42,979 nt of DNA from positions 1-42,979 of the forward strand of contig JAMPBQ010000012.1 in NCBI GenBank assembly GCA_023666615.1, written 5' to 3'. The notes beneath the pieces are model-generated. The model was not told where the DNA came from and did no database searches. It saw only the letters and a program-made list of their open reading frames with translations. Positions 23,044-31,083 of this stretch are shown piece by piece. Origin of the DNA: Clostridium sp. (lineage in GTDB: Bacteria; Bacteroidota; Bacteroidia; Bacteroidales; Muribaculaceae). The first letter of the stretch is position 1. The number at the start of each line of letters is the position of its first letter. Both the position numbers and the translations under genes were made by a program.

Positions 23044-26000
23044 TTATGGCTTGGCCTTGGTCGACATCATGGGCCAGAGGCTCATAATGTTGCTTTCGCT
23101 GTTAATGTCAATCTTTGTATGCACCGTGGGCTCGCTTTCCAGCCCGTTGACGCGGAGAATCAGCTCGTTGCGGTCGTTCACCATGATGCTGATGTGGGTT
23201 TCCTCGGGGTTGGGGAATGACGATGTGCTGAATTCCGACATCACGGTTATGTATTCGCGGTTGCCTTTGTTCCATTCCCGCTCGGTGTACGAAAGGGTGC
23301 GGTTGGGGTCCGTGGGTGAGGGGATGTTGGCCAAATAGGTCTGCACCAGGGTTATGGTCGAGGAATTCTTCAGATTCACCACTTTTTCCGGCGTGGAATA
23401 GGCCTTGACTGTCATGCCCTTGTATCTTTTTTGCCCGATGGGGGCGCATTCGTATGGATTGAATATTTCGAGGTATTTCTCCTGTCCGGCCGTGTTTCGG
23501 TAGATTATGCCGTAGCAGGCGGTTATTGTGTCGCTCTCGAAGGCCTCATCGTTGTCGCGTGCGTATTTTGTCACATAGTCCAGCGCCCCTTCGACCACTA
23601 CGGTCTTGGCCTTGTCGAAAGCATCGCCCTGGTCGGCCGCGCTGCCTATCTCCACAATTTTCATATCCGCCGCCTGGTATTTTCTCAGGGCCTGGGCCAA
23701 GGCCAGCCGCAGGGGCTTGAGCTTTGTGCTGCGCCCCGATAGGAGCACAGTGTCTATCTTCATGTCTTCTTCCCCGATGTTCTTCGCCTTCTTGCCGTAG
23801 AATCGGAAAAAGTTGACAATCAATTCCTCTGTGCAAGAATTGATGTAGGCTTTGAAATCAGGGTCTTCAAGGATATCCTTTATTATGTCGAACTCCATCT
23901 TCTCCCGCAGGCCCCAATTAAGGTTGCGTTCAAGGGTGAACTGGCTTTCGCCGTCGCTAAGCAGGGGCTTCACCTTGTTCTTTACAAATTCCTTCAGTTC
24001 AAACGCGCGAATGAGGCGGTCGGCGTCGTTGCCTATTTTTTCTGGGTCGGTGAATGCCGCCAGCGATGGCGCCTTTTTGCTCAGGATTCTCGCCAGCAGG
24101 CAGTCAAGGTAATTTCCGGCCTTGGCGATGCCCATCTTGCCGAATACGTTCACATGCGGCGTGTCGTTTTCAACGGTGCGCGTGAACAGCGTGAGGTCCA
24201 GCGTGCCGGCCCCCATGTCGTACACCAGCACGCGCTCCTTGTAGTGGAGGTCTTTGCCCCGTTGCCTCTGCAGCGGGGCATTGATTTTCGCCCAATTTGA
24301 CTGGTAGAAGCATGCCACGGCGTCGCTCTCGCTCACGAAGCGCACGTTGCGAAGGTGGGTGTGGCTGAAGGCCTCGCGCACTATTTTCTCTATGCGTTTG
24401 ATGTGCTCGGGGGTGTAAGTGTTGGGTATCGTGAGCACGATTTGGTTCAGCCGGTCGGTGGCTTGCCGGTCGTTGAGGGCGGCGGTGATGTAGTACCTGA
24501 AAAGCTGACGATACACCTCCTCGAAGATTTTGTCCACGCGTGCCAATGGCGTTGGCTCGGCTTCGCCTCCATTTATGCTTTCCTGCAGCGGCATGCGCCG
24601 CGGCTGGCCGCTTTCGGGGTCGATCGCGGTGTAGGAATATCCGGCATAGTTTTGGATGTTGGGCAGCAGGTCATAGCCCACGATCAGCTTGAGGTAGGGG
24701 AGGGCGGTGCGTATGTTGGCGCGCTCGGTGTCGGAGGTGGGCGATAAGCACAGCGCCATTTGGTCGAAAGCCTCGGCGTTGGGATTGTCGCTGCAGAGCT
24801 GTGACAGCTCTTGCCGCCCCGCGCTTTGCCGAAGGGTGAGGTTGGACGACAGGAACGGCGTACCCTTTTCGTACGTGTCGGTGGCGTAGTCGGAGAAGAG
24901 CGAACGCTTCACCTTGTGCAGGTCTATCAGCTTGCCGTCGTATTCGCTGACTATCGCCGATGTGCCGAAGTCGATGGCCAGCCATTCTTTAGGGGGCATT
25001 TGGTGGGTCGCCACCCTCAGGGTGCATTCAAAATGCCGCGAGTTGGCCTCAAATATCCCCGGCACATCGTGGTCGCCGGCGGTGTCTATGTAATAGTCAA
25101 ACCTCAGCTTCACGGGAATAGTGGCGTTGTAATTGCGCTCCCCCGAGCCGGTCTTCACATATAGCTCGTTGATTTTTGAGAATGACAGCTCCAGCTTCAA
25201 GTCATGCGAATTGTTAGGCGCGCTGGGCAGGAATATTTCGCGCTCGGCTCCGCTGAGGCTGATGAAGCCCGTATCGCCCTCGGAGTATTCCGCATGGCAA
25301 TTCTTGGGCATCACTGTCTCGATGGAAACGTTGCGCACGCTGATTCCCGCCTTTGGCTTGTCGCTCTTCGTGGCGGTGTTTGACAGCCCTATGTAGAATA
25401 TCTTTTTAAATGCGGCGCCGGGCTGGAAGTCAACGCGGGGCAGCGGCACGATGCCCCCGCTTGCGTTGGCCGACCATGCGTCGCCGTCAAAGTTGTCGCG
25501 CACTTTCACCCTCAAGTCCGCCTCGGTGGCGTTTGGGACGATGGCGATTTCAGACGAGTCGGACTTTACCTGCTTTTTGCCTGGCTGGTCCGGATTGTAG
25601 GCCTCTACTGTGGCAGAGATTTCAAAGTCGATATGGCCGCCGGGGCAGTCTACGGGATTGGGCATCTTGGAAAAATCGGCGTAAATAGGCACCTCGGCGC
25701 GCCATGTGCCCTGGTCTCCGCGCTGCATCGTCTGCAACCCCTTGATAAGGGTTTTGCCCGTGGGCAGGGCTTGCGCCATGCTGCCAAGCGCCCCGCCGAA
25801 GTCGGCGAATATTGCTCCCGGCTGTATGCCCGGCGCGGCGGATTTGGCCTCGAACGCGCATGCGCAGTCGATGGCGGGCTCAAAGAGCGACGACCCTATA
25901 TTGCTGATGATGATGCGGCCAATGTTTTTGGGGCCGGAGTCCATGGTGTAGGGGGCGCTCGCCACGCTCTCAACCAGGACATAAGGCTTGCGCAGCTCCC

Positions 26001-26469
26001 TTATCATGGTGAACGGCACCGTGATCGCGCGGGTCGCCGATTCCTTGCCTCGCTTCAGCTCCAGCGTAATCTCAACAGGAAAGTCAGCTCCAAAGGCGCC
26101 CTGCCGGTCGCAGTCGGTGATGGCACCGGGGAATATCAGCAGCCTCGCGGGCGTCTCTTTCGCGCTCAGCCGCGCCTTCACGCATTTTCCCGGCGCCAGG
26201 GGCGTCGGCTCGCCATCGCCTATGGCCACGGCCAAAAGCTTGTCGGGCGAGAATTTCAGCGCCTGTGAGGGGTCAGAGATGGATACGGCTTTTAGCTCTA
26301 TGTCGCTTGAGTAGGAAAACGAAAAGAACCCCTTGTCGATTGTGATCGCGAGATTGATGGGCACAGGCATGATTCCCCTCGGATAATTTGTGACGTGGGC
26401 GGCCGTGGGCTTTAGGTCTACAAATATGCGAGGGTGAGCGCTGGTGCTCGTTTCTTTTATCGCAATCAT
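23044..26469 (-). CDS. Giant protein with Hsp70/actin-like ATPase domain (1141 residues), first gene of the operon
   Basis: Residues 1-490 are beta-rich, with repeated phrases such as PVEITLELKRGKESATRAITVPF, suggesting tandem beta-sandwich domains. An Hsp70/actin-fold ATPase starts at about 495: phosphate 1 WLAIDFGTSAIVSEYDGK (Asp500), phosphate 2 RVLVYDMGAGTLDLTLF (Asp751), and adenosine motif VLLSGRSTKLKPLR (Gly912). A further beta-rich tail of about 140 residues follows the ATPase. The overall plan, a large N-terminal region with a C-terminal actin-fold ATPase, parallels the 1193-residue protein of the same operon, though the N-terminal regions look different. There is no signal peptide, so it is cytoplasmic. 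As the promoter-proximal gene it is likely made in the greatest amount. Substrate and partners are unknown. Confidence 0.85.
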   Translation of the reverse strand: MIAIKETSTSAHPRIFVDLKPTAAHVTNYPRGIMPVPINLAITIDKGFFSFSYSSDIELKAVSISDPSQALKFSPDKLLAVAIGDGEPTPLAPGKCVKARLSAKETPARLLIFPGAITDCDRQGAFGADFPVEITLELKRGKESATRAITVPFTMIRELRKPYVLVESVASAPYTMDSGPKNIGRIIISNIGSSLFEPAIDCACAFEAKSAAPGIQPGAIFADFGGALGSMAQALPTGKTLIKGLQTMQRGDQGTWRAEVPIYADFSKMPNPVDCPGGHIDFEISATVEAYNPDQPGKKQVKSDSSEIAIVPNATEADLRVKVRDNFDGDAWSANASGGIVPLPRVDFQPGAAFKKIFYIGLSNTATKSDKPKAGISVRNVSIETVMPKNCHAEYSEGDTGFISLSGAEREIFLPSAPNNSHDLKLELSFSKINELYVKTGSGERNYNATIPVKLRFDYYIDTAGDHDVPGIFEANSRHFECTLRVATHQMPPKEWLAIDFGTSAIVSEYDGKLIDLHKVKRSLFSDYATDTYEKGTPFLSSNLTLRQSAGRQELSQLCSDNPNAEAFDQMALCLSPTSDTERANIRTALPYLKLIVGYDLLPNIQNYAGYSYTAIDPESGQPRRMPLQESINGGEAEPTPLARVDKIFEEVYRQLFRYYITAALNDRQATDRLNQIVLTIPNTYTPEHIKRIEKIVREAFSHTHLRNVRFVSESDAVACFYQSNWAKINAPLQRQRGKDLHYKERVLVYDMGAGTLDLTLFTRTVENDTPHVNVFGKMGIAKAGNYLDCLLARILSKKAPSLAAFTDPEKIGNDADRLIRAFELKEFVKNKVKPLLSDGESQFTLERNLNWGLREKMEFDIIKDILEDPDFKAYINSCTEELIVNFFRFYGKKAKNIGEEDMKIDTVLLSGRSTKLKPLRLALAQALRKYQAADMKIVEIGSAADQGDAFDKAKTVVVEGALDYVTKYARDNDEAFESDTITACYGIIYRNTAGQEKYLEIFNPYECAPIGQKRYKGMTVKAYSTPEKVVNLKNSSTITLVQTYLANIPSPTDPNRTLSYTEREWNKGNREYITVMSEFSTSSFPNPEETHISIMVNDRNELILRVNGLESEPTVHTKIDINSESNIMSLWPMMSTKAKP

Positions 26470-26513
26470 CGTCTATGCAAGCTGCAAGCTTTTAATGGCA
26501 GGTTTTGTTTTGT

Positions 26514-26541
26514 CGGCAAGCATCCCTGCAAGTGTTTGCCG
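26514..26541 (-). other. Possible hairpin in the leader of the ten-gene operon
   Basis: A CGGCAA/TTGCCG stem encloses a 16-base loop, between the predicted transcription start (about 26559) and the first start codon (26469). The 90-base leader also contains a tandem GCTTGCA. A regulatory role is only a possibility. Confidence 0.35.
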
Positions 26542-26565
26542 GGCGCTTAAAACGCAATATATTCG

Positions 26566-26573
26566 CAAAGATA
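26566..26573 (-). promoter_or_regulatory. -7 box of the ten-gene operon
   Basis: On the minus strand this reads TATCTTTG, an exact TAnnTTTG. At -33 there is only ATTG (26593-26596), a one-base mismatch. It is the only good candidate upstream of the first gene and implies one transcript of more than 14 kb. Confidence 0.55.
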
Positions 26574-26616
26574 GCAATTTGTCGCGAAATATCAATGTTT
26601 TTTGGCGAAATATGCT

Positions 26617-26624
26617 TACCTTTG
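26617..26624 (+). promoter_or_regulatory. -7 box of the GH25 gene
   Basis: TACCTTTG matches TAnnTTTG. Its predicted transcription start, about 7 bases downstream, coincides with the ATG at 26631, so the transcript may be leaderless. No correctly spaced -33 TTTG is present. Confidence 0.45.
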
Positions 26625-26630
26625 CCCTGA

Positions 26631-27335
26631 ATGAGGATTTTCCGCATGGCATTGTTCATCCTCGCATCCCTTGCCATGGCATGTTGCCAAAGGGGCGGCG
26701 TTAGGCCTGACGCGTCGGTTTTCCCGGTGCGCGGCATCGACATATCCGCCCACAACGGCGACGTTGACTTCGCGTCGGTGGCCGCCGACAGCATAAGGTT
26801 TGTTTACATCAAGGCCACGGAAGGAGCCGACTTCTGCGACGCACTGTTTGAGCGCAATTGCCAGCGGGCCTTGAGCGCCGGCATGGACGTCGGAGCCTAC
26901 CATTTCTTCCGCTTCGACACCCCGGGCCATATCCAGGCCTACAATTTCATGAATGCCATTGAGGGCAAAAGGCTTGTCCTCCCTGCGGCCATTGACGTGG
27001 AGGACTGGAACAATGCCGAAGACGTGCCCGTGAAGGACGTCGTGGACCAGCTGGCGTCAATGGTGGGCGTCCTAAAGAGCGCCGGCCGCAAGGTGGTGAT
27101 ATACACCAACAAAAAAGGATACGAATCATACATAAAGGAGCGGTTTGATTCCGTGCAGGTGTGGATGTGCTCGCTCGACGCCGAGCCATCCGACAGCGTC
27201 AACTGGAAATTCTGGCAATACAGCCATTCAGGACGGCTGCACGGCCTGGCCGGCAACGTAGACCTTGACGTATTCCGAGGCTCCCGCGCCGACTACGACG
27301 CTTACCTCGCCCCCGATTCCACGTTCTCCGACTGA
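26631..27335 (+). CDS. GH25 muramidase-like lipoprotein
   Basis: This 234-residue protein has a lipoprotein signal (LAMAC, Cys18) and a glycoside hydrolase family 25 domain. Diagnostic stretches are RGIDISAHNGDVDF, FVYIKATEGADF, VGAYHFFRF and the catalytic AIDVEDW, in which the Asp and Glu of DVE are the expected active-site acids. GH25 enzymes cleave the N-acetylmuramic acid-N-acetylglucosamine bond of peptidoglycan. It should be membrane-anchored in the envelope. It is divergent from the ten-gene operon across a 161-base region, which hints at shared control but does not prove it. The downstream in-frame ATG at 26646 would remove the two arginines of the signal peptide, so I prefer 26631. 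Confidence 0.88.
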   Translation: MRIFRMALFILASLAMACCQRGGVRPDASVFPVRGIDISAHNGDVDFASVAADSIRFVYIKATEGADFCDALFERNCQRALSAGMDVGAYHFFRFDTPGHIQAYNFMNAIEGKRLVLPAAIDVEDWNNAEDVPVKDVVDQLASMVGVLKSAGRKVVIYTNKKGYESYIKERFDSVQVWMCSLDAEPSDSVNWKFWQYSHSGRLHGLAGNVDLDVFRGSRADYDAYLAPDSTFSD

Positions 27336-27360
27336 CCATCCATGTATTCAGGATAAAGCG

Positions 27361-27398
27361 CGAATGCCCCGCCCCTGACTTGCGGGGCGAGGCATTCG
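27361..27398. terminator. Hairpin between convergent GH25 and LEA-like genes
   Basis: CGAATGCC pairs with GGCATTCG, and an inner CGCCCC pairs with GGGGCG, with one mismatch between the helices. No good T tract follows on either strand, so termination is likely but not certain. Confidence 0.55.
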
Positions 27399-27432
27399 TG
27401 GAGTTGTATTGAGCTCTATCTTGGTGAGGGGT

Positions 27433-27849
27433 TTACCTCAGCTTTTTTGCCATGTCTTTGGCCTTGTCGGCGCCGGCGTCGAGCCAGTCGGCAATCTTCT
27501 CGGAGGCGGCCTCTTTGAAGGAGCTTGTCTTTTCGGCTACAGTGTCCTTAAGCTGCTGAGCCTTTTCAGTGGCCGCGTCTTTGAATTGCTGCGCCTTCTC
27601 TGAAGCGGTATCCTTCAGCTGCTGCGCTTTTTCGGTGGCTGTGTCCTTCAGCTGCTGTGCCTTTTCTGTTGCGTCCGCTTTCATCTGCTGTGCCCTCTGC
27701 GTGGCAGTGTCTTTTGCGCACGTGGCCTTTTCTGAGGCCACGTCGCCAAGGTCGGCCATAGTGGCCTTGATGTCCTGCGCGGTTTCTTGCGCTTGCTGCT
27801 TAAGCTCGGCGGCGCTTGTGCCGCATGTTTTGCATGTGTTTGTGCTCAT
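27433..27849 (-). CDS. LEA-like amphipathic 11-residue-repeat protein
   Basis: This is 138 residues. After a short head with CKTCGTS, residues about 45-125 consist of tandem 11-residue repeats of the type EKAQQLKDTAT, rich in Lys, Ala, Gln, Glu and Thr. They should form one long amphipathic helix, as in group 3 LEA proteins and some stress proteins. I chose ATG 27849, which has a clear AAAGGAG ribosome-binding sequence about 7 bases upstream; an upstream in-frame extension lacks it. There is no signal peptide. It follows the rubrerythrin gene after 56 bases on the same strand, which suggests co-expression and a role in oxidative or desiccation-type stress. That role is inference only. Confidence 0.8.
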   Translation of the reverse strand: MSTNTCKTCGTSAAELKQQAQETAQDIKATMADLGDVASEKATCAKDTATQRAQQMKADATEKAQQLKDTATEKAQQLKDTASEKAQQFKDAATEKAQQLKDTVAEKTSSFKEAASEKIADWLDAGADKAKDMAKKLR

Positions 27850-27905
27850 AGTATTTTCTCCTTTCTTTTTTTGTTTGCCAATGCCATTTGTTATAGGGCG
27901 TCGGC

Positions 27906-28490
27906 TTAAATGTCGTCGCCAAGGGCGATGTAGTGCTGATAGGGATGGTCGCATGCGGGGCAGACCTTAGGCGGCTCTGTGCCTACGTACTGGTATCCGC
28001 ATACCAGGCATTCCCACGTCACTGGCTTTTCGCGCTTCCAAAGGGTGCCGTCCTCAATCATGCGCAGATAGCGCCCGAAGCGGTCGCGGTGATGCTTCTC
28101 AACGGCGGCGATTGAGCGGAAATGCTCCGCTATTTCGGGGAATCCTTCCTCATCGGCCACCTTGGCGGCGGCGGTGTACTGCTCCACGCCCTCGCTCTCT
28201 TCTTCAGCCATGGCGGTGGCGAGGTTTGACTTGGTGTCGCCAATCACTCCAGAATCGATGTCCATAGGCACGCCTACTTTCCCGCCCTGCAGGAATTTGA
28301 AGAACACCTTTGCGTGGTGAAGCTCATTGTCGGCCGTGGCCTGGAAAATCTGCTCTACGGGATAGAACATCTCCTTGTTGGCCTGCTTGGCGTAGAATAC
28401 ATAGCGGCTGTATGCTGCCGATTCGCTCAGATAGGCAGACACCAAATTCTTCTCAGTGCGAGTGCCCTTTATTGATTTTGTAGTTGCCAT
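27906..28490 (-). CDS. Rubrerythrin
   Basis: This 194-residue non-haem iron protein should reduce hydrogen peroxide in an anaerobe. The N-terminal ferritin-like four-helix domain has the diiron Glu/His ligands (ESAAYSRYVFYAKQANKE, ADNELHHAKVFF, AEEESEGVEQY, AVEKHHRDRF). The C-terminal rubredoxin-type domain has CxxC pairs (CLVC and CPAC) for one Fe-Cys4 centre. Length and order are standard. It lies 77 bases after the queC stop and upstream of the LEA-like gene. No TAnnTTTG box was found directly upstream, so read-through from queC is possible. Confidence 0.95.
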   Translation of the reverse strand: MATTKSIKGTRTEKNLVSAYLSESAAYSRYVFYAKQANKEMFYPVEQIFQATADNELHHAKVFFKFLQGGKVGVPMDIDSGVIGDTKSNLATAMAEEESEGVEQYTAAAKVADEEGFPEIAEHFRSIAAVEKHHRDRFGRYLRMIEDGTLWKREKPVTWECLVCGYQYVGTEPPKVCPACDHPYQHYIALGDDI

Positions 28491-28567
28491 GATTGTGTGT
28501 ATTATAGTTCTTTTCAGTTTTCTGTATAATACAACAATGATGGCCGCGCCATTGTTCGCGCCGGGGC

Positions 28568-29224
28568 TTATTCCTCGTATTCCGTGGGGTCGTCTATGCC
28601 GGCCTGGGCCAAGGCTTGCCGCCGCTCAATGCATGTGCCGCACTTGCCGCAGTGCTTCTCGCGGCCCTTGTAGCAAGAATACGTCTTGCCGTAGTCCACG
28701 CCGTAGACCTTGCCCCGCTCGGCTATCTGCGCTTTTGTCAATAGAGTGTAGGGGGCGAAGAGCTGGATGTTCTCGTAGGTGCCCTCGGAAATGGCCTTTC
28801 CCATGGCGTCGATGAATCCCTTGCGGCAATCAGGGTACAGCGCGTGGTCGCCGGCGTGGTTGGCGATCATCACCCGCTTCAATCCCCGGCTTTCAGCGAG
28901 GCCGGCCGCGGCGGAGAGCATGATGCCGTTGCGGAAGGGCACCACAGTGGACTTCATGCTGTCGAAGTCGTATTCCCCGTCGGGCACGGCGTCGGCTCCC
29001 TCAAGAAGGGAGCTGTAGAAATACTCGCCAATGAAGGAAAGGTCGATCTCCACCAGCTCTATCCCGAGATTTTGGCAATGCCAGCGCGCGCATTCCAGCT
29101 CGCGGGCATTGTGGTTGGAGCCATAGGAGAAATTGACCGCCAGCTCAATGCTGCCGGCGTATTCGTAAAGCATGGTCACGGAGTCCATTCCTCCAGAGAG
29201 CACCATCAAAGTATCTTTTGCCAT
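28568..29224 (-). CDS. queC: 7-cyano-7-deazaguanine synthase
   Basis: This 218-residue enzyme converts 7-carboxy-7-deazaguanine to preQ0 with ATP and ammonia, in the pathway to queuosine in tRNA. The PP-loop SGGMDSVTMLYEY lies near the N-terminus, and the C-terminal zinc site HCGKCGTCIERRQAL supplies the cysteines with the preceding CYKGRE. I start at ATG 29224 (MAKDTLMVLSGG); upstream in-frame codons would precede the promoter's predicted start. It is divergent from the GlmU-like operon. Other preQ0 genes (queD, queE, folE) are not in this window. Confidence 0.94.
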   Translation of the reverse strand: MAKDTLMVLSGGMDSVTMLYEYAGSIELAVNFSYGSNHNARELECARWHCQNLGIELVEIDLSFIGEYFYSSLLEGADAVPDGEYDFDSMKSTVVPFRNGIMLSAAAGLAESRGLKRVMIANHAGDHALYPDCRKGFIDAMGKAISEGTYENIQLFAPYTLLTKAQIAERGKVYGVDYGKTYSCYKGREKHCGKCGTCIERRQALAQAGIDDPTEYEE

Positions 29225-29245
29225 AAGCGCTTGCAATTTTATGCG

Positions 29246-29253
29246 CAAAGTTA
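29246..29253 (-). promoter_or_regulatory. -7 box of queC
   Basis: On the minus strand this reads TAACTTTG, 22 bases upstream of ATG 29224. A -33 TTTG at the correct distance was not found. Confidence 0.5.
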
Positions 29254-29331
29254 CGACAAAATATTGAATATTTTTTAGTTTCGGCCGTTAGTTTTTTTTG
29301 AATTTAAGCGATTTCTTTCCCCGCAATTTTG

Positions 29332-29339
29332 TAATTTTG
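29332..29339 (+). promoter_or_regulatory. -7 box of the GlmU-like operon
   Basis: TAATTTTG matches TAnnTTTG, 24 bases before ATG 29363. The nearest upstream TTTG is 31 bases away, too far for a good -33 box. Confidence 0.5.
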
Positions 29340-29362
29340 CGCATAATAAACCATTTCAGATT

Positions 29363-30409
29363 ATGAAAACCTATGTTCTCGTTGACAATGAGGAGACGGT
29401 GGGCAATCTCCGTCCGCTGACTTATTGCCGCCCCATTTCTGAGCTCCGCGTCGGCATAACCACAATACGCGAAAAGTGGGAGCGCAAGCTCGGCGCCAAA
29501 TGCACGTGGCGCACAGTGGACTATCTTCAGGAGAAGTATCCTTGCGAGGCCCAGGGCGAGGCTGAGCTTCTGCCCTCGAATGAGATTCCCGATGTAGGCG
29601 CGGTGGAGCATCTTTGGGATATATTCCAGCTCAACGGCAAGGCCATCGTGGAGGATTTTAGGCATATCACGGCCGGACGCAAGTCAGCGCCCATCAGCGA
29701 GAGCTGCACTGTGATTGGCGATCCATCGCTGATTTTCATTGAGGATAGCGCCTCTGTGCAGGGGGCTTACCTCAACACGGCGAAGGGCCCGATATATGTG
29801 GGCGAGCATGCCGAGGTGATGGAGGGCACATGCCTGCGCGGCCCGCTCGCCGTTTGCGAGCATGCCGTGGTGAACATGGGCGCGAAAATCTACGGCGACA
29901 CTACCATTGGCCCTTGGTGCAAGGTGGGAGGCGAGCTCAACAATGTAGTGATGCAGGCCTACAGCAACAAGGCTCACGATGGATTCCTCGGCAATGCGGT
30001 GATCGGGGAGTGGTGCAATCTTGGAGCCGGCTGCGTGGCTTCAAATCTGAAAAACGACTACACGCCTATTAAGCTTTGGAATTATCCCGCGCAGCGTTTC
30101 CTGCCCACAGGGCTGCAATTTTGCGGCGTGATAATGGGCGACCACACGAAGTGCGGCATCAATACGATGCTCAATACCGCCACGGTGCTTGGCGTGGGCT
30201 GCAATATCCACGGCAGCGGATTCCCGCGGCCGTTCGTGCCGTCGTTCAGCGAGCGAGGCGGCGCCGGCTCGGGATATTCTGACGTATCCATGACTAAGTT
30301 TTTTGAAATCGCCGCCCGCATGATGGCGCGCCGGCACGTGGAGCTCACCGAGGCCGACAAGCGCATCTTCTATGCCATACGTGAAATCGCTGAAAACTAT
30401 AGGGGATGA
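29363..30409 (+). CDS. GlmU-like sugar nucleotidyltransferase / left-handed beta-helix acyltransferase
   Basis: This 348-residue protein has an N-terminal nucleotidyltransferase-like part (YVLVDNEETVGNLRPLTYCRPISELR) and a C-terminal left-handed beta-helix with hexapeptide-like repeats (VVNMGAKIYGDTTIGPWCKVGGELNN, given in pieces: VVNMGAKIYGDTT, IGPWCKVGGELNN). This matches the Bacteroidetes alternative GlmU family, proposed to make UDP-N-acetylglucosamine for peptidoglycan and lipid A. The usual pyrophosphorylase signature LAAGxGTRM is absent, as expected in this family. It begins an operon with the B3/B4 and HD genes and overlaps the next start by four bases (ATGA). Confidence 0.82.
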   Translation: MKTYVLVDNEETVGNLRPLTYCRPISELRVGITTIREKWERKLGAKCTWRTVDYLQEKYPCEAQGEAELLPSNEIPDVGAVEHLWDIFQLNGKAIVEDFRHITAGRKSAPISESCTVIGDPSLIFIEDSASVQGAYLNTAKGPIYVGEHAEVMEGTCLRGPLAVCEHAVVNMGAKIYGDTTIGPWCKVGGELNNVVMQAYSNKAHDGFLGNAVIGEWCNLGAGCVASNLKNDYTPIKLWNYPAQRFLPTGLQFCGVIMGDHTKCGINTMLNTATVLGVGCNIHGSGFPRPFVPSFSERGGAGSGYSDVSMTKFFEIAARMMARRHVELTEADKRIFYAIREIAENYRG

Positions 30410-31083
30410 TTGAAATTGGCTTTTCTCCGGAAATAGTGCAGGCTGCCCCGGGGCTGCGCGTTATCGCCATTGAGGCGGACATTGACAACGGGCCGACATC
30501 CGATGCCCTTTGGCATGCCCTGTGCGGTAAATGCGCAGAGCTGCGGCAAAGCATCGCCATCGACCAGGTGAACAAGCTGCCCGGCATACAGCCTACCCGC
30601 GTTGCCTACAAGGCTTGCGGCAAGGAGCCCAACCGCTATCGCCCTTCGGCCGAGGCGCTTGCGCGCAGGGCGGTGAAAGGAATGGAGCTTTACCGCACGC
30701 TGGCGGCGATCGACCTGATAAACCTAATATCTTTGTCCACTGGGCATTCGATTGGCGGCTTTGATGCCGACAAGGCGCAAGGGCCTAGGCTTGAGCTGGG
30801 CGTGGGCCGAGAGGGCGAGCCCTTTGAGGCGATTGGCCGCGGGCCGCTGAATATAGCCGGGCTGCCGGCGTATCGCGACGCTCTCGGAGCAATCGGCACC
30901 CCCACCAGCGACTGCGAGCGCACAAAGCTCACGCCGCAGACCAAGCGCCTGCTTATGCTGGTCAATGTCTATGACGCGGCGTCAGACATTGATGAGCTTG
31001 AGCGATATTGCGTCGGACTGCTGGAAAAGCATGCGGGCGCCAAAAACATAAATTCGAAAAAGTTATTCGCAAATGAAATCTGA
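30406..31083 (+). CDS. B3/B4 tRNA-binding domain protein
   Basis: This 225-residue protein matches stand-alone B3/B4 domains related to the editing region of the phenylalanyl-tRNA synthetase beta subunit. Typical phrases are KLPGIQPTRVAYKACGKEPNRYRPSAEAL and NLISLSTGHSIGGFDADK. Some relatives remove mischarged amino acids from tRNA; whether this one does is not shown by the sequence. It overlaps the GlmU-like gene by 4 bases upstream and the HD gene by 11 bases downstream, so all three are translationally coupled. Confidence 0.8.
   Translation: MIEIGFSPEIVQAAPGLRVIAIEADIDNGPTSDALWHALCGKCAELRQSIAIDQVNKLPGIQPTRVAYKACGKEPNRYRPSAEALARRAVKGMELYRTLAAIDLINLISLSTGHSIGGFDADKAQGPRLELGVGREGEPFEAIGRGPLNIAGLPAYRDALGAIGTPTSDCERTKLTPQTKRLLMLVNVYDAASDIDELERYCVGLLEKHAGAKNINSKKLFANEI

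Noticed and set aside
25633-26268. Plus-strand open frame of 211 codons inside the 1141-residue ATPase gene
   Set aside because: It is an antisense shadow of a GC-rich coding sequence, with no recognisable domain and no promoter.
12055-26469. Classical defence system
   Set aside because: No nuclease, toxin, reverse transcriptase or other effector was found in the ten genes, although a non-degradative conflict role cannot be excluded.
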